Assembly: GCA_005217565.1 (NCBI GenBank)
Contig: SJCO01000013.1
Span: forward strand, 62,001 to 126,000
Length of the DNA stretch: 64,000 nucleotides
Reading direction: 5' to 3'
Source: Puteibacter caeruleilacunae
Lineage (GTDB): Bacteria > Bacteroidota > Bacteroidia > Bacteroidales > Prolixibacteraceae
This document shows positions 18,806 through 26,931 of the stretch, in pieces (the first letter of the stretch is position 1; each line of letters begins with the position of its first letter). The notes beneath the pieces were generated by a model that searched no databases, was not told the DNA's origin, and was given only the letters and a program-made list of their open reading frames with translations. The translations under genes and the position numbers were made by a program.

Positions 18806-18813
18806 TACCTTCG
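18806..18813 (+). promoter_or_regulatory. Probable -7 box of the rubrerythrin promoter
   Basis: TACCTTCG is a one-mismatch match to the Bacteroidota -7 consensus TAnnTTTG, 35 bases before the chosen start codon. A T-rich stretch (GGATTTTCT) lies near the -33 position but without an exact TTTG. Confidence 0.45.
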
Positions 18814-18847
18814 ATCTCCTAAGTTTGATTTAAACAAAGAGCATATT

Positions 18848-19423
18848 ATGGAATCATTAAAAGGAACAAAAACCGAACAAAACTTGCTAAAGGCTTTTGC
18901 CGGAGAGTCGCAAGCTAAAAATAGATATGAATTTTTCGCTAAAGTAGCAGACAAAGAAGGATACAAGCAAATTGCTGCTATTTTCTTGGAAACTGCTAAG
19001 CAAGAACAAGCGCACGCAAAGCGTTTCTTCAACTTCCTTGAAGGAGGTGTTGTAGAGATTACAGCTGCTTACCCTGCTGGTGTTATCGGTACTACTTTAG
19101 AAAACCTTGAAGCTGCGGCTGCAGGTGAAAACGAGGAGTGGGTTGACTTATATCCTGAGTTTGCAAAAATCGCAGAAGAAGAAGGATTCAAGCAAGTAGC
19201 TCAAGCATTCAAATCGATTGCTACAGTTGAAGAACAACACGAACTTCGCTACAAAAAATTAGCTGAAAATATCAAGAATGAGCAGGTATTTGAAAAAGAT
19301 GAGGAAGTAACATGGACTTGTCGCAATTGTGGATATGAATACAAGAGTAAAAAAGCCTTGAAAACTTGCCCTGCTTGTCTTCACCCACAAGCTCACTTTG
19401 AAGTGAAAAAAGAAAATTATTAA
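18848..19423 (+). CDS. rbr: Rubrerythrin
   Basis: A 191-residue non-haem di-iron peroxidase protecting against H2O2 under low oxygen. The ferritin-like domain holds the expected Glu/His ligands in FAGESQAKNRYEFF, KQEQAHAKRFF, and ATVEEQHELRY. The C-terminal rubredoxin-type domain has both CxxC pairs, CRNCGYEY and CPACLHPQ. The frame is open 15 codons further upstream, but the ATG at 18848 has AAAGAG before it and gives the family N-terminus (MESLKGTKTEQNL). Monocistronic: own promoter and a strong terminator. Typical of anaerobes or microaerophiles. Confidence 0.96.
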   Translation: MESLKGTKTEQNLLKAFAGESQAKNRYEFFAKVADKEGYKQIAAIFLETAKQEQAHAKRFFNFLEGGVVEITAAYPAGVIGTTLENLEAAAAGENEEWVDLYPEFAKIAEEEGFKQVAQAFKSIATVEEQHELRYKKLAENIKNEQVFEKDEEVTWTCRNCGYEYKSKKALKTCPACLHPQAHFEVKKENY

Positions 19424-19471
19424 TGATATTTTTTTCAAACATCTTTCGAGATGTTTTCATGACTTAGCTTT

Positions 19472-19506
19472 AATAAGGGAGTTTTCAAAAGCTCCCTTAT
19501 TTTTTT
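19472..19506 (+). terminator. Rho-independent terminator of rubrerythrin
   Basis: AATAAGGGAG (19472-19481) pairs exactly with CTCCCTTATT (19492-19501), followed by a run of T to 19506. A smaller hairpin AACATCT/AGATGTT lies just before it, at 19437-19455. Confidence 0.9.
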
Positions 19507-19566
19507 GCCCATCCGTCTACAGTTACAATACTTATTCCTTCCATTCCTATAAATTCCCATTTTTAG

Positions 19567-19574
19567 TACCTTTG
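19567..19574 (+). promoter_or_regulatory. -7 box TACCTTTG of the rRNA methyltransferase gene
   Basis: Exact match to the Bacteroidota consensus TAnnTTTG, 21 bases before the ATG at 19596, implying a short 5' leader. No exact TTTG is found at the -33 position. Confidence 0.65.
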
Positions 19575-19595
19575 CGCAAAATCAGAAAATAAAAC

Positions 19596-21020
19596 ATGGG
19601 TAATACAATTAAACTTCCTGCTGAATTTGAACAACGCATGCAAGAACAATTGCAGGGCGACTATGATAGTTTTAAGCAGTCGTTAGAAGAAAATTCTCCG
19701 ACTAGTATCCGCATTAATGATAAAAAATTCAATGTAGAAAATCATGGTGATGCCTGCGATAATATCCCTTGGAGTACTAATGGTTATTATTTGCCTAAAA
19801 GACCTTCATTTACATTAGATCCTTTATTTCATGCTGGCGGTTATTACGTTCAGGAAGCTAGTTCCATGTTTTTAGAACAGGTTATTAAACAACATGCAAA
19901 GTTAGATACACCGCAAAAGGTACTAGACCTGTGTGCTGCTCCTGGAGGTAAAAGTACTCACTTATTGAGTCTCTTTCATCCTGAGAGTATGGTTATTGCC
20001 AATGAGGTGATCAAAAGCAGAAGTAATATACTCGCTGAGAATACCTCTAAATGGGGCCGCTGCAATGTGCTAGTCAGCAATAATGATCCTCGCGATTTTG
20101 AAAGTCTGCCACACTATTTCGATACGATTGTAATTGATGCTCCTTGCTCAGGAGAAGGGCTCTTCAGAAAAGATCCGGATGCTGTAAATGAATGGTCGAC
20201 CGATAACACACAGTTATGTGAGGAACGTCAACAACGAATTCTTGCGAACATATGGGAAAGTCTTAAACCTGGAGGATTATTGGTATACAGTACTTGCACC
20301 TATAATCCCGGAGAGAATGAGCAGAACATGCAATGGTTACAGCAACAAGAAGAGTTGGAGTTTCTTCCTGTTGAAACCGATAATTCATGGGGAGTACAAC
20401 CAGTATCAACTGACACTGGAGTTATAGGATATCAATTTATTCCTCATCATACTAAAGGAGAGGGCTTCTTTATTTGTGCTGTTAGAAAACCAGATGGCAT
20501 TCCTCAAGGCGGACTAAAGAGTAAAAAATCAAAAGTGTATCAACCAGATAAGCAGACCAATGCTGAACTAAAAAAGTGGATCAAGTGCGACTTTAATTAT
20601 GAATTGGTTCAGGAAGGTGATGATGTATTTATGATGCCATCGCTATGGTACAAAGAAATTTATCATCTAAAACGCCGGTTGCGATTGGTTAAGATGGGAT
20701 GTAAAGTTTGTGAGATAAAGAAACGCAACTTGAATCCTACTCACGAATTAGCACTTTCAATTTATATGAATAAAGCTAATTTCCCCCATTATGAGGCCAC
20801 TATGGAGGAAGCTATTAAATATCTACAAAAAGATGTATTAAAGTTGCCAGCTGATGCCGAAAAAGGCTTGCAGACCATCTGCTATAATTCTATCCCGTTA
20901 GGTTGGATAAAGAACTTAGGTAACAGAACCAACAACTTATATCCTAAAGAATGGCGAATCAGAATGACTGTAACTGCAGAAAAGCTGTCGCAAAACAATA
21001 TTTGGTGGAAAAAAAACTAA
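19596..21020 (+). CDS. NOL1/NOP2/Sun-family rRNA (cytosine-C5) methyltransferase, RsmF-like
   Basis: A 474-residue SAM-dependent m5C methyltransferase. Motif I is LDLCAAPGGKSTHLLS (near 109), the motif IV Pro-Cys is DAPCSGEGLFRK (Cys near 185) and the motif VI catalytic cysteine is YSTCTYNPGENE (near 229). The C-terminal 150 residues carry a PUA-like RNA-binding part (VLKLPADAEKGL, NSIPLGWIKNLGNRTNNLYPKEWRIR) as in YebU/RsmF, which modifies 16S rRNA C1407 in E. coli. The exact target here is inferred. Stand-alone gene between terminators. Confidence 0.9.
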   Translation: MGNTIKLPAEFEQRMQEQLQGDYDSFKQSLEENSPTSIRINDKKFNVENHGDACDNIPWSTNGYYLPKRPSFTLDPLFHAGGYYVQEASSMFLEQVIKQHAKLDTPQKVLDLCAAPGGKSTHLLSLFHPESMVIANEVIKSRSNILAENTSKWGRCNVLVSNNDPRDFESLPHYFDTIVIDAPCSGEGLFRKDPDAVNEWSTDNTQLCEERQQRILANIWESLKPGGLLVYSTCTYNPGENEQNMQWLQQQEELEFLPVETDNSWGVQPVSTDTGVIGYQFIPHHTKGEGFFICAVRKPDGIPQGGLKSKKSKVYQPDKQTNAELKKWIKCDFNYELVQEGDDVFMMPSLWYKEIYHLKRRLRLVKMGCKVCEIKKRNLNPTHELALSIYMNKANFPHYEATMEEAIKYLQKDVLKLPADAEKGLQTICYNSIPLGWIKNLGNRTNNLYPKEWRIRMTVTAEKLSQNNIWWKKN

Positions 21021-21025
21021 AGATA

Positions 21026-21059
21026 TTGAGTTGCGGATTATTTTAAATCTGCAACTCAA
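21026..21059 (+). terminator. Hairpin after the rRNA methyltransferase gene
   Basis: TTGAGTTGCGGAT (21026-21038) pairs with ATCTGCAACTCAA (21047-21059) with one G-U pair. No T-run follows, so termination may be Rho-assisted or the hairpin may protect the 3' end. The remaining spacer to 21385 shows only a small GAAAATCGTTTTC palindrome and no gene. Confidence 0.55.
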
Positions 21060-21385
21060 CCAACGTCAAATATTCTCAATTCAAATAATACTCCCACAAT
21101 AAACTTCAAATTAAAAGTAGACGCCCTCTACTCCTTACACCTAACATATTCAGAGATTTACACATTTTTTGTAGCATAAAAAAATCAGAGGAAAATCGTT
21201 TTCCAATAACAAAAAATTCACTTCTTTTGCGGCAGAATTAACAATCAGAAAACGCCTCAGCAAGCTGTTTGAAAATAGAAAGGAAGGCTAAAAAATAATG
21301 ATAATTCTCTTTGAAGATTTGACTCATTATTCTCTATGATCAAACGGTTTGTTGCGGCGTTATTTTAATAGGAGAACACGCTTTC

Positions 21386-22417
21386 ATGGGAAGAGTTTTG
21401 GTCATAGGATCGGGTAGTACAGCTACCTCTGTTGTGCAAGTAATGCAACAATACCCTCAGGTATTTTCTAGCATTGTTGTTGCCGATGAGGCTCAATATA
21501 TTGACGGGAAATTGTTGCGACCAGTCACAACAATGGATAAAGTTATAACCGTTCCCGTTGATCCTACGAATTCATCTCAACTAATAGATCTAATCTATAC
21601 TTTTCGTCCTCAGTTAGTTATTAATGCTACTTTCTCGAATTACAGTCTGCATATTATGGATGCTTGTCTTGAGACCGAGGTAAGTTACCTTGATATTGCG
21701 AACTATCGCCACACAGATAAAGAAAGAGTAAGCTACAGGTGGCAATGGTCATACCAGAACCGATTTAAAGAAGCAGGAATTACTGCCATCCTTGGATGTG
21801 GTATTGATCCAGGTATTACAGGTGTTTTCGCGGCTCATGCAGCTAAACATCATTTTGATGAGATACAACACCTCGATATCATAAACTATGATGCCAGCTA
21901 CAATTATCCACGTAGTGAGGAGCAGCAAGAATCGACAAATGATCGTCGTTTCTGGTGTGATGGGGATTGGCAGGATGATCGCGAGCAACAGCATGCCGAC
22001 AGGACTACAACCAAGTTAGTATATAACGAAGAATTAGAGTCGTTGGTGAAAAATTTCCCAACAATAAAGGAGGCTCGCTGCTGGCAATCAACTGAACAAA
22101 CAGAATCAAAGGCTGCCTTGGTAGAGTGCACGATTAAAGGAAAGAAAAAGCAAGAACAACAATCTGTACGTATCCAGTTTGGCTTTCAAACGGCATGCGA
22201 TTATCAGGATCCTCTACAATCGATTTCGCATTACATTGGCATTCCGGTAGTAGTTGGAGCAGTGATGTTTATGCAAGGCAATTGGAATGAACCGGGTGTT
22301 TACAACGTAGAAGAATTTGATCCTGATCCATTTATCCCTGAACTAGAAAATATGGGATTATCCTGGCAGCTAACCGTGAATAAACAAGATACTACTGTAG
22401 CTTGTAATGTTCAATAG
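21386..22417 (+). CDS. Short saccharopine/carboxynorspermidine dehydrogenase-like protein
   Basis: A 343-residue protein with an NAD(P)-binding N-terminus (VLVIGSGSTATSVVQVM) and a Lys1-type fold. The blocks ILGCGIDPGITGVFAAHAAKHHFDEI, YNEELESLVKNFP and PGVYNVEEFDPDPF match carboxynorspermidine dehydrogenase (spermidine synthesis from aspartate semialdehyde plus diamine). Family members are about 400 residues; here the middle is shortened, and the usual NPEINIRE-type block and the LENVGMT/PDPASLG region are absent or replaced by a polar Gln/Glu/Asp/Arg-rich segment (residues 175-205). It could be a paralogue with altered activity. AGGAG lies 11 bases before the ATG. No carboxynorspermidine decarboxylase gene is adjacent. 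Confidence 0.7.
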   Translation: MGRVLVIGSGSTATSVVQVMQQYPQVFSSIVVADEAQYIDGKLLRPVTTMDKVITVPVDPTNSSQLIDLIYTFRPQLVINATFSNYSLHIMDACLETEVSYLDIANYRHTDKERVSYRWQWSYQNRFKEAGITAILGCGIDPGITGVFAAHAAKHHFDEIQHLDIINYDASYNYPRSEEQQESTNDRRFWCDGDWQDDREQQHADRTTTKLVYNEELESLVKNFPTIKEARCWQSTEQTESKAALVECTIKGKKKQEQQSVRIQFGFQTACDYQDPLQSISHYIGIPVVVGAVMFMQGNWNEPGVYNVEEFDPDPFIPELENMGLSWQLTVNKQDTTVACNVQ

Positions 22418-22519
22418 CTGGTGATAGTGTAAAAACCTTTCAGCATCCGATAGAATCTGGAAAGCCTGCCAAGTTTTAGTATGGTGTATGTCGCTTAATA
22501 GTGACTACGAGATTTATCG

Positions 22520-22556
22520 ACACGCTAACAGGTCTTACGACGCTGTCAGGTGTAAA
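22520..22556 (+). repeat. Dispersed CTG-CAGGTG repeat, copy 2
   Basis: ACACGCTAACAGG...CGCTGTCAGGTGTAAA, 37 bases, in the convergent spacer between the dehydrogenase-like and LysO-like genes. Same orientation as the copies at 13720 and 29832. Confidence 0.6.
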
Positions 22557-22572
22557 TAAGTTGTTTGAACCA

Positions 22573-23178
22573 TTACATCACCTCCAGAATAAAGGTTACT
22601 AAAAATGGGACAAGTATAGTTAACACAATACCACTAAACACGGCTATTATCCCCCACTCTTTTCCAGAATAACGGACGATAATTGGTAAGGTTGTATCCA
22701 TAGCTGTAGCTCCTCCACCTGCAATACCCGCAAGTTTCCCAAAGTACTTAACCAATATAGGGGTCAACAACAACGTGAACATCTCTCTTAGTACATTTGA
22801 TAATAATGCTATTACTCCTAATGTCTCGCCATGCATTTGGGTAATAAATATACTCGACAGACTATAATAACCAAAGCCTGCGCCAACAGCCAACGACTCC
22901 TTATAATTAATATCAGATAGGAGGAAAGAGATTAAAAAGGTTCCGATTCCAGTACCTATGATAATGCCTAATGGCACCATGAATAATTTGACTTTCATCT
23001 TCTTAACAACACTCCATGAGTTTTTATCGGCACCTATACCAACACCCACAACAAACATCAATACATATAGGGCATACATACTAAGGTCATTTTCCATCAT
23101 AAACTCAGGGAGAAATTTATTACTACCAAGCAGTACTCCTGTAGCGAAAAAAGCTAGAATAATCAGACTACCCTTCAT
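22573..23178 (-). CDS. LysO-family amino-acid exporter, C-terminal part
   Basis: A 201-residue protein with about six membrane helices, matching the larger portion of LysO/YbjE (DUF340): FVVGVGIGADKNSW, AGFGYYSLSSIFITQ, LREMFTLLLTPI and GGATAMDTTLPIIVRYSG, the last a family hallmark. E. coli LysO (about 300 residues) exports lysine. Here the protein is split into two genes: this one starts at an ATG (23178) inside the last codons of the upstream gene, overlapping it by 11 bases. The frame is open further upstream, but that would lie deep in the neighbour. The two chains probably form one transporter. Lysine as substrate is inferred. Confidence 0.85.
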   Translation of the reverse strand: MKGSLIILAFFATGVLLGSNKFLPEFMMENDLSMYALYVLMFVVGVGIGADKNSWSVVKKMKVKLFMVPLGIIIGTGIGTFLISFLLSDINYKESLAVGAGFGYYSLSSIFITQMHGETLGVIALLSNVLREMFTLLLTPILVKYFGKLAGIAGGGATAMDTTLPIIVRYSGKEWGIIAVFSGIVLTILVPFLVTFILEVM

Positions 23179-23467
23179 GACTACCCCCTTCCTTGAAAAA
23201 CAATTTATACACCAACAGTGCACAAACCATACTACCAGCCAAAGCTCCAATAGTAATCACTAAAGCCTTCACCCCTATAGTATCCAGGTTATTCATGATC
23301 TTATCATTCAATCCTACCGATATCCCTAATAAAAAGAGTAATAAGTAAATTGCCAAACTGGTCAACCGATCATTCAGCTTGATCAATTTAGGATACTTTC
23401 CTAGATACAAACCTAGGCCCGTCCCCACTGCCATCAATACAAGTACTGCAATCATATCCGCATTCAT
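23168..23467 (-). CDS. LysO-family exporter, N-terminal part
   Basis: A 99-residue protein with three membrane helices, matching the start of LysO: GLYLGKYPKLIKLNDRLTSLAIYLLLFLLGISVGLND. It ends in a charged tail (FFKEGGSHEG) and its stop overlaps the start of the C-terminal gene. The pair is the only content of this minus-strand operon; the 408-base region upstream holds a large hairpin. Confidence 0.85.
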   Translation of the reverse strand: MNADMIAVLVLMAVGTGLGLYLGKYPKLIKLNDRLTSLAIYLLLFLLGISVGLNDKIMNNLDTIGVKALVITIGALAGSMVCALLVYKLFFKEGGSHEG

Positions 23468-23674
23468 TTAGTTGAGCACAAAAGTATCTTATTTGAGCTG
23501 ACGATCAAAAGATTATTAGATTTTTGAATTATGAGATTGTTGAATTAATCGACTCTATCAATAAGGGTAATTTACGGCAGACCTGTCTTTATTCATATCA
23601 AACGAAGTACAATGAGACAATGACATCAGAATCTGATAAATCGACAATTCAAATGATCCAAGAGTCCAAACATC

Positions 23675-23780
23675 ATCAAGACGATACTGGTCAGGACTTT
23701 CCGGCGAAACTCCGGTAATATTGCTCCGGGAGGAGACTGCTGTTACTCAACGCCGGAAATCCTGACTTCAAACTCTTGAT
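23675..23780. ncRNA. Candidate structured element: long near-perfect hairpin
   Basis: GTCAGGACTTTCCGGCG (23690-23706) pairs with CGCCGGAAATCCTGAC (23751-23766) with a single-base bulge. Outside this, ATCAAGA (23675-23681) pairs with TCTTGAT (23774-23780) across short internal loops. The loop contains a second stem CTCCGG/CCGGGAG. On the minus strand it lies about 220 bases before the LysO-like operon and so could be in its 5' leader; it also follows the terminator of the 594-residue gene. It is not a riboswitch class I can recognise. It may be a regulatory RNA, an attenuator or a REP-type element. Confidence 0.5.
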
Positions 23781-23795
23781 ACTATCAAAGGTAGT

Positions 23796-23842
23796 AAAAA
23801 AAGAAAGGATACCAGTCGCCATAACGGCCCTGACATCCTTTC
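23796..23842 (-). terminator. Rho-independent terminator of the 594-residue protein gene
   Basis: On the minus strand GAAAGGAT (23842-23835) pairs with ATCCTTTC (23810-23803) and is followed by seven T (complement of 23802-23796). An inner GCC/GGC stem adds stability. A weaker AGAGA/TCTCT hairpin lies closer to the stop codon (about 23858-23875). Confidence 0.85.
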
Positions 23843-23875
23843 CATGTATTAAAAATTAGAGAGCAATGATCTCTT

Positions 23876-25660
23876 TTATATCTTTAATTCAATACTTTTC
23901 AGTTCGTTTTCAAGTGCTTCAATCTGCTCCATGGCATTCTCTTTCATCCCATCAATCTTAGCTTTCACCTCAGTAAATAGCTCTTTATAATAGGCAATAC
24001 CTTTATCCATGTTTCTTTGGAAACGCTTAAAGCCAGCAAGACCTTTTTCATCTCCAGCTAAACGAAGCTCCTCAACCTTGTCTTTCATATAGTTGACATA
24101 AATGCCCAACTCTTTTACAAACAAGTTCGGACGATCAGGACGCGTCATCAGGTTCACCCTACCATAGATATGGTCAACCATCTCCTTAAGATTTGTTTTC
24201 TTTGAATAGTAGGCCAAATTAGGTCCTGGACATATCGAAACGCCCGGTCCTTCCAACTTAGTATCCAAATTATACTTCATCAGTGCAGAAGTTCCCAAAC
24301 CTACACAAATACATGCCTTCTCGACAATCTTATCGAACTGTCGTTTATATTCAGCTTCTGGCAGATTCTTATTTTTCAGCTCTTCCAGCTTCAATTTTTG
24401 ATACTGACGAGATGCAGTACAAATTGAATGCTCAGTAAACTCCCGGTTGATTGAAGCATACTTTTTCGTACAAGGACTACCTGGCGTTCCAGCTTTCACC
24501 CAGTTTTCCTTCTGAATATCTTTCGAGTTACCTCTCAAGTTATTGAACATCACTCCAAGTGGAGAAATCTCACTTAGATAAAGATCATCTTCTTTAGCAT
24601 CAACTAACTGCTGTAACGTATCGTCATCAATAGTTATAACGTCTTGTGCTAACATAAATGGCGTACCCCAACCTATTGAATCAAGGTTATAGTAATCCAT
24701 TAAAAATTCATGCTCTTCTGATGTACCAACACCTCCCTGAGCAGTAATAAGCATCTCTGGTGCCTCTTCAGGACAATAACGTTCTTTTGCCTTTAAAGCA
24801 TTAGCATATAGTTCATATACATCGTTTCGCAATGCCTCACGATTCTTCTTAAAATCTTCAAGGATAGGCCCCAATAAGTGTCCATCTGTTGCAAATGCAT
24901 GACCTCCACAGTTCAAGCCCGACTCGATACGGTACTCTGAAATCCACAAACCTTTCTTTGCAAAGATCTTACCCTGTATTAATGCTGAACGGTAATCACT
25001 TACTTTCAAGATAATTTTCTTGTTGAAGTTTCCATTCGCATCAGGATAAAATTGCTCGAAAGACTCGCAATAGCTGTACAAACGAGGATTCATTCCTGCT
25101 GAAAGAACAACCGACGAATTCAATGTACTATTTGCAAAACCTCGCAATGCTGCGTGTGCATCGTTATATTCTGAAGGAAGTTGCTCTCCGTTAGAGTAGT
25201 TCTCACGGTCGAGTTTTGTCATAATATTGACATCAATACTACCTGCAGTTAGGTTTTGCTGAACCCATTGTTGAAGTTCTTTTAACTTATTTCCGTTGGT
25301 AAGTTCCTTGAATTTAGCCTTTACTGATGATACATCTGGAAGCATCTCCATGTACTTATCCAACTCACTACTTTTTTCGTGAATTGAGTGCTTCACTTCC
25401 TCAAGGTTCTCTTTTACTAACTTATCCATCAAATCAAGATAAGCAGTAATACGTTTTGCTCGGAAATCCTCAATCTTATTTGAAATCCCCTGGAATGGAA
25501 GATCAAATTTCTGGCTATAGAATTCCCTCATCTTTTCCACCAAGATGTCGTCAACCAATGACACCACTGATGAAATCCCGTATTGAGCAACCTTAAGCGG
25601 AGTATCAACAGTGTAACCAATCCCCATTACGGGGATATGGAACGTATGTGTTTTACTCAT
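23876..25660 (-). CDS. Conserved protein of unknown function, possible TIM-barrel oxidoreductase-like fold
   Basis: A 594-residue soluble protein with no signal peptide. The first 110 residues and the last 60 are charged and helical (likely coiled coil). The centre has glycine/aromatic motifs: GLNCGGHAFATDG (near 250), MLITAQGGVGTSEEHEFLMDYYNLDSIGWGTPFML (near 303-340), SEISPLGVMFNNLRGNS and AGTPGSPCTKKYASINREF, ICTASRQY, CICVGLGTSAL and GVSICPGPNLAY. The GGVGT...GWGTPF part loosely recalls flavin-binding TIM barrels such as nitronate monooxygenase or PfaD, and several Cys sit in short motifs, but I cannot assign an activity. Monocistronic with a good terminator. Probably widespread in Bacteroidota. 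Confidence 0.6.
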   Translation of the reverse strand: MSKTHTFHIPVMGIGYTVDTPLKVAQYGISSVVSLVDDILVEKMREFYSQKFDLPFQGISNKIEDFRAKRITAYLDLMDKLVKENLEEVKHSIHEKSSELDKYMEMLPDVSSVKAKFKELTNGNKLKELQQWVQQNLTAGSIDVNIMTKLDRENYSNGEQLPSEYNDAHAALRGFANSTLNSSVVLSAGMNPRLYSYCESFEQFYPDANGNFNKKIILKVSDYRSALIQGKIFAKKGLWISEYRIESGLNCGGHAFATDGHLLGPILEDFKKNREALRNDVYELYANALKAKERYCPEEAPEMLITAQGGVGTSEEHEFLMDYYNLDSIGWGTPFMLAQDVITIDDDTLQQLVDAKEDDLYLSEISPLGVMFNNLRGNSKDIQKENWVKAGTPGSPCTKKYASINREFTEHSICTASRQYQKLKLEELKNKNLPEAEYKRQFDKIVEKACICVGLGTSALMKYNLDTKLEGPGVSICPGPNLAYYSKKTNLKEMVDHIYGRVNLMTRPDRPNLFVKELGIYVNYMKDKVEELRLAGDEKGLAGFKRFQRNMDKGIAYYKELFTEVKAKIDGMKENAMEQIEALENELKSIELKI

Positions 25661-25766
25661 CTTTTTCCTTATTATTGCTTGATTATAGTAGCAAAGAAAG
25701 GCAAATAATATGGCTATTGAAAGAAGATGTGGTTAAATCAAGTTAAATTATTACAGATTTAAACTA

Positions 25767-26687
25767 TTATTTAGCACTTTTAGCACATCTGAAACCTGTA
25801 TTAAATAAGGAGGTTTCGTGAGAATTCTGAGCTCTTCCTGACACACTAAAACTATCTTCTCCATTAGCATCGTAAAAGAATGATCCTCCGCGAATAACCT
25901 TTATATTATTATCATAAGGGACAGCTTGTGGATTACCTGGATAAATGGCATATGTATCGGCACACCAGTTCCACACATTACCACCCATGTCAGTTAAACC
26001 TGCTTCTGTCTCACCAAATGCACCTACAGGAGAAGTATACAAGTAACCATCTTTAGCTGTCTGATCGGTAATTTCACCCTGCCAAACATTCGACTTGTAC
26101 TGACCATCGATTTGCAAAGTAGCTCCCCAACTAAATTTCTGATCAGAGTTCTTACCACTACGTGCAGCAAATTCCCACTCTGCTTCGGTTGGCAATCTCT
26201 TTCCTGCCCACTGAGCATATGCAACAGCATCATTCCAGCTCACATGAGTTACAGGGTGATTGTCTTTTGCTTCTTCTCCAGAAGGCCCCAAAGGCTTCTT
26301 CCAGTTTGCACCTTTTAATAATTCCCATTTCCCCAGCGTAAAATTAAATACACCTGAATCTCCGAACTTCTCAGCTTCGGTAACATATTTTGTAGCATCC
26401 ACAAATTTGGAAAACTCAGCAACAGTAACAGGAGATTTATCAATAAAGAAAGGCTCTACAGTTTGCTCATGAATAGGCTTCTCATTAGGTAAGCCATTAT
26501 CGGATCCCATTAAAAAACTTCCTCCCTCAAACTTCACCATATTATCAGTCGATACATTTTTGACTACTGCAGCTGTTGATGATTCTGTTTTCGTTGTTGC
26601 AGCGTCATCAGTTTTAACTTTTGCCGACTTATTGGATGTATTACATGCCACCAATGCTGATAATGCCAAGATGCTAATGTATTTCAT
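25767..26687 (-). CDS. FGE-sulfatase-fold lipoprotein lacking the catalytic cysteines
   Basis: A 306-residue lipoprotein (lipobox LSALVAC, Cys15) followed by a low-complexity Ser/Thr/Ala/Lys linker and a formylglycine-generating-enzyme-type domain: GSFLMGSDNGLPNEKP, HPVTHVSWNDAVAYAQWAGKRLPTEAEWE, LTDMGGNVWNWCAD, VIRGGSFF and FNTGFRCAKSAK. In true FGE the GGS motif is followed by two copper-binding Cys (GGSxxC....C-x-RYR); here the stretch after GGS reads FFYDANGEDSFSVSGRAQ and has neither. The protein therefore should not make formylglycine; related domains bind ligands or lie in GldJ/K-like surface complexes. Role unknown. Confidence 0.8.
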   Translation of the reverse strand: MKYISILALSALVACNTSNKSAKVKTDDAATTKTESSTAAVVKNVSTDNMVKFEGGSFLMGSDNGLPNEKPIHEQTVEPFFIDKSPVTVAEFSKFVDATKYVTEAEKFGDSGVFNFTLGKWELLKGANWKKPLGPSGEEAKDNHPVTHVSWNDAVAYAQWAGKRLPTEAEWEFAARSGKNSDQKFSWGATLQIDGQYKSNVWQGEITDQTAKDGYLYTSPVGAFGETEAGLTDMGGNVWNWCADTYAIYPGNPQAVPYDNNIKVIRGGSFFYDANGEDSFSVSGRAQNSHETSLFNTGFRCAKSAK

Positions 26688-26863
26688 ATTTCAAAGATTA
26701 TTAGATTTGTCGATTGAGCGTCAAAGGTAATAAACCAAAATGGAATGGATGTAACAAAATATTAGCAGGCCCTAACGAATAAGTAGATTCATGTACAAAA
26801 AACGGGAGGTATTTGTACACACTACAGAAATGAGGAAAGATAAATGGCAATTAGCCAAGGAAT

Positions 26864-26905
26864 AAAAAAACAGGTTACTTACAAACATTAATGCAAAGTA
26901 ACCTG
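26864..26905 (-). terminator. Rho-independent terminator after the cyclase/small-protein operon
   Basis: On the minus strand CAGGTTACTT (26905-26896) pairs with AAGTAACCTG (26880-26871), followed by seven T (26870-26864). Confidence 0.9.
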
Positions 26906-26931
26906 CTTATGAAAGGGAAATTTAATAGTCA

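Noticed and set aside
23524-23718. Plus-strand frame of 64 residues over the large hairpin
   Set aside because: No start signal, no family features, and its end runs into the hairpin stem.
23707-23735. TAATATT loop in a GC stem, like a rolling-circle origin of small ssDNA elements
   Set aside because: The match is short (not the full TAATATTAC on the same strand) and there is no Rep gene in the window.
25767-26687. Maturase for the sulfatase at 43.8 kb
   Set aside because: The catalytic cysteines of FGE are missing and the gene is 17 kb away from the PUL.
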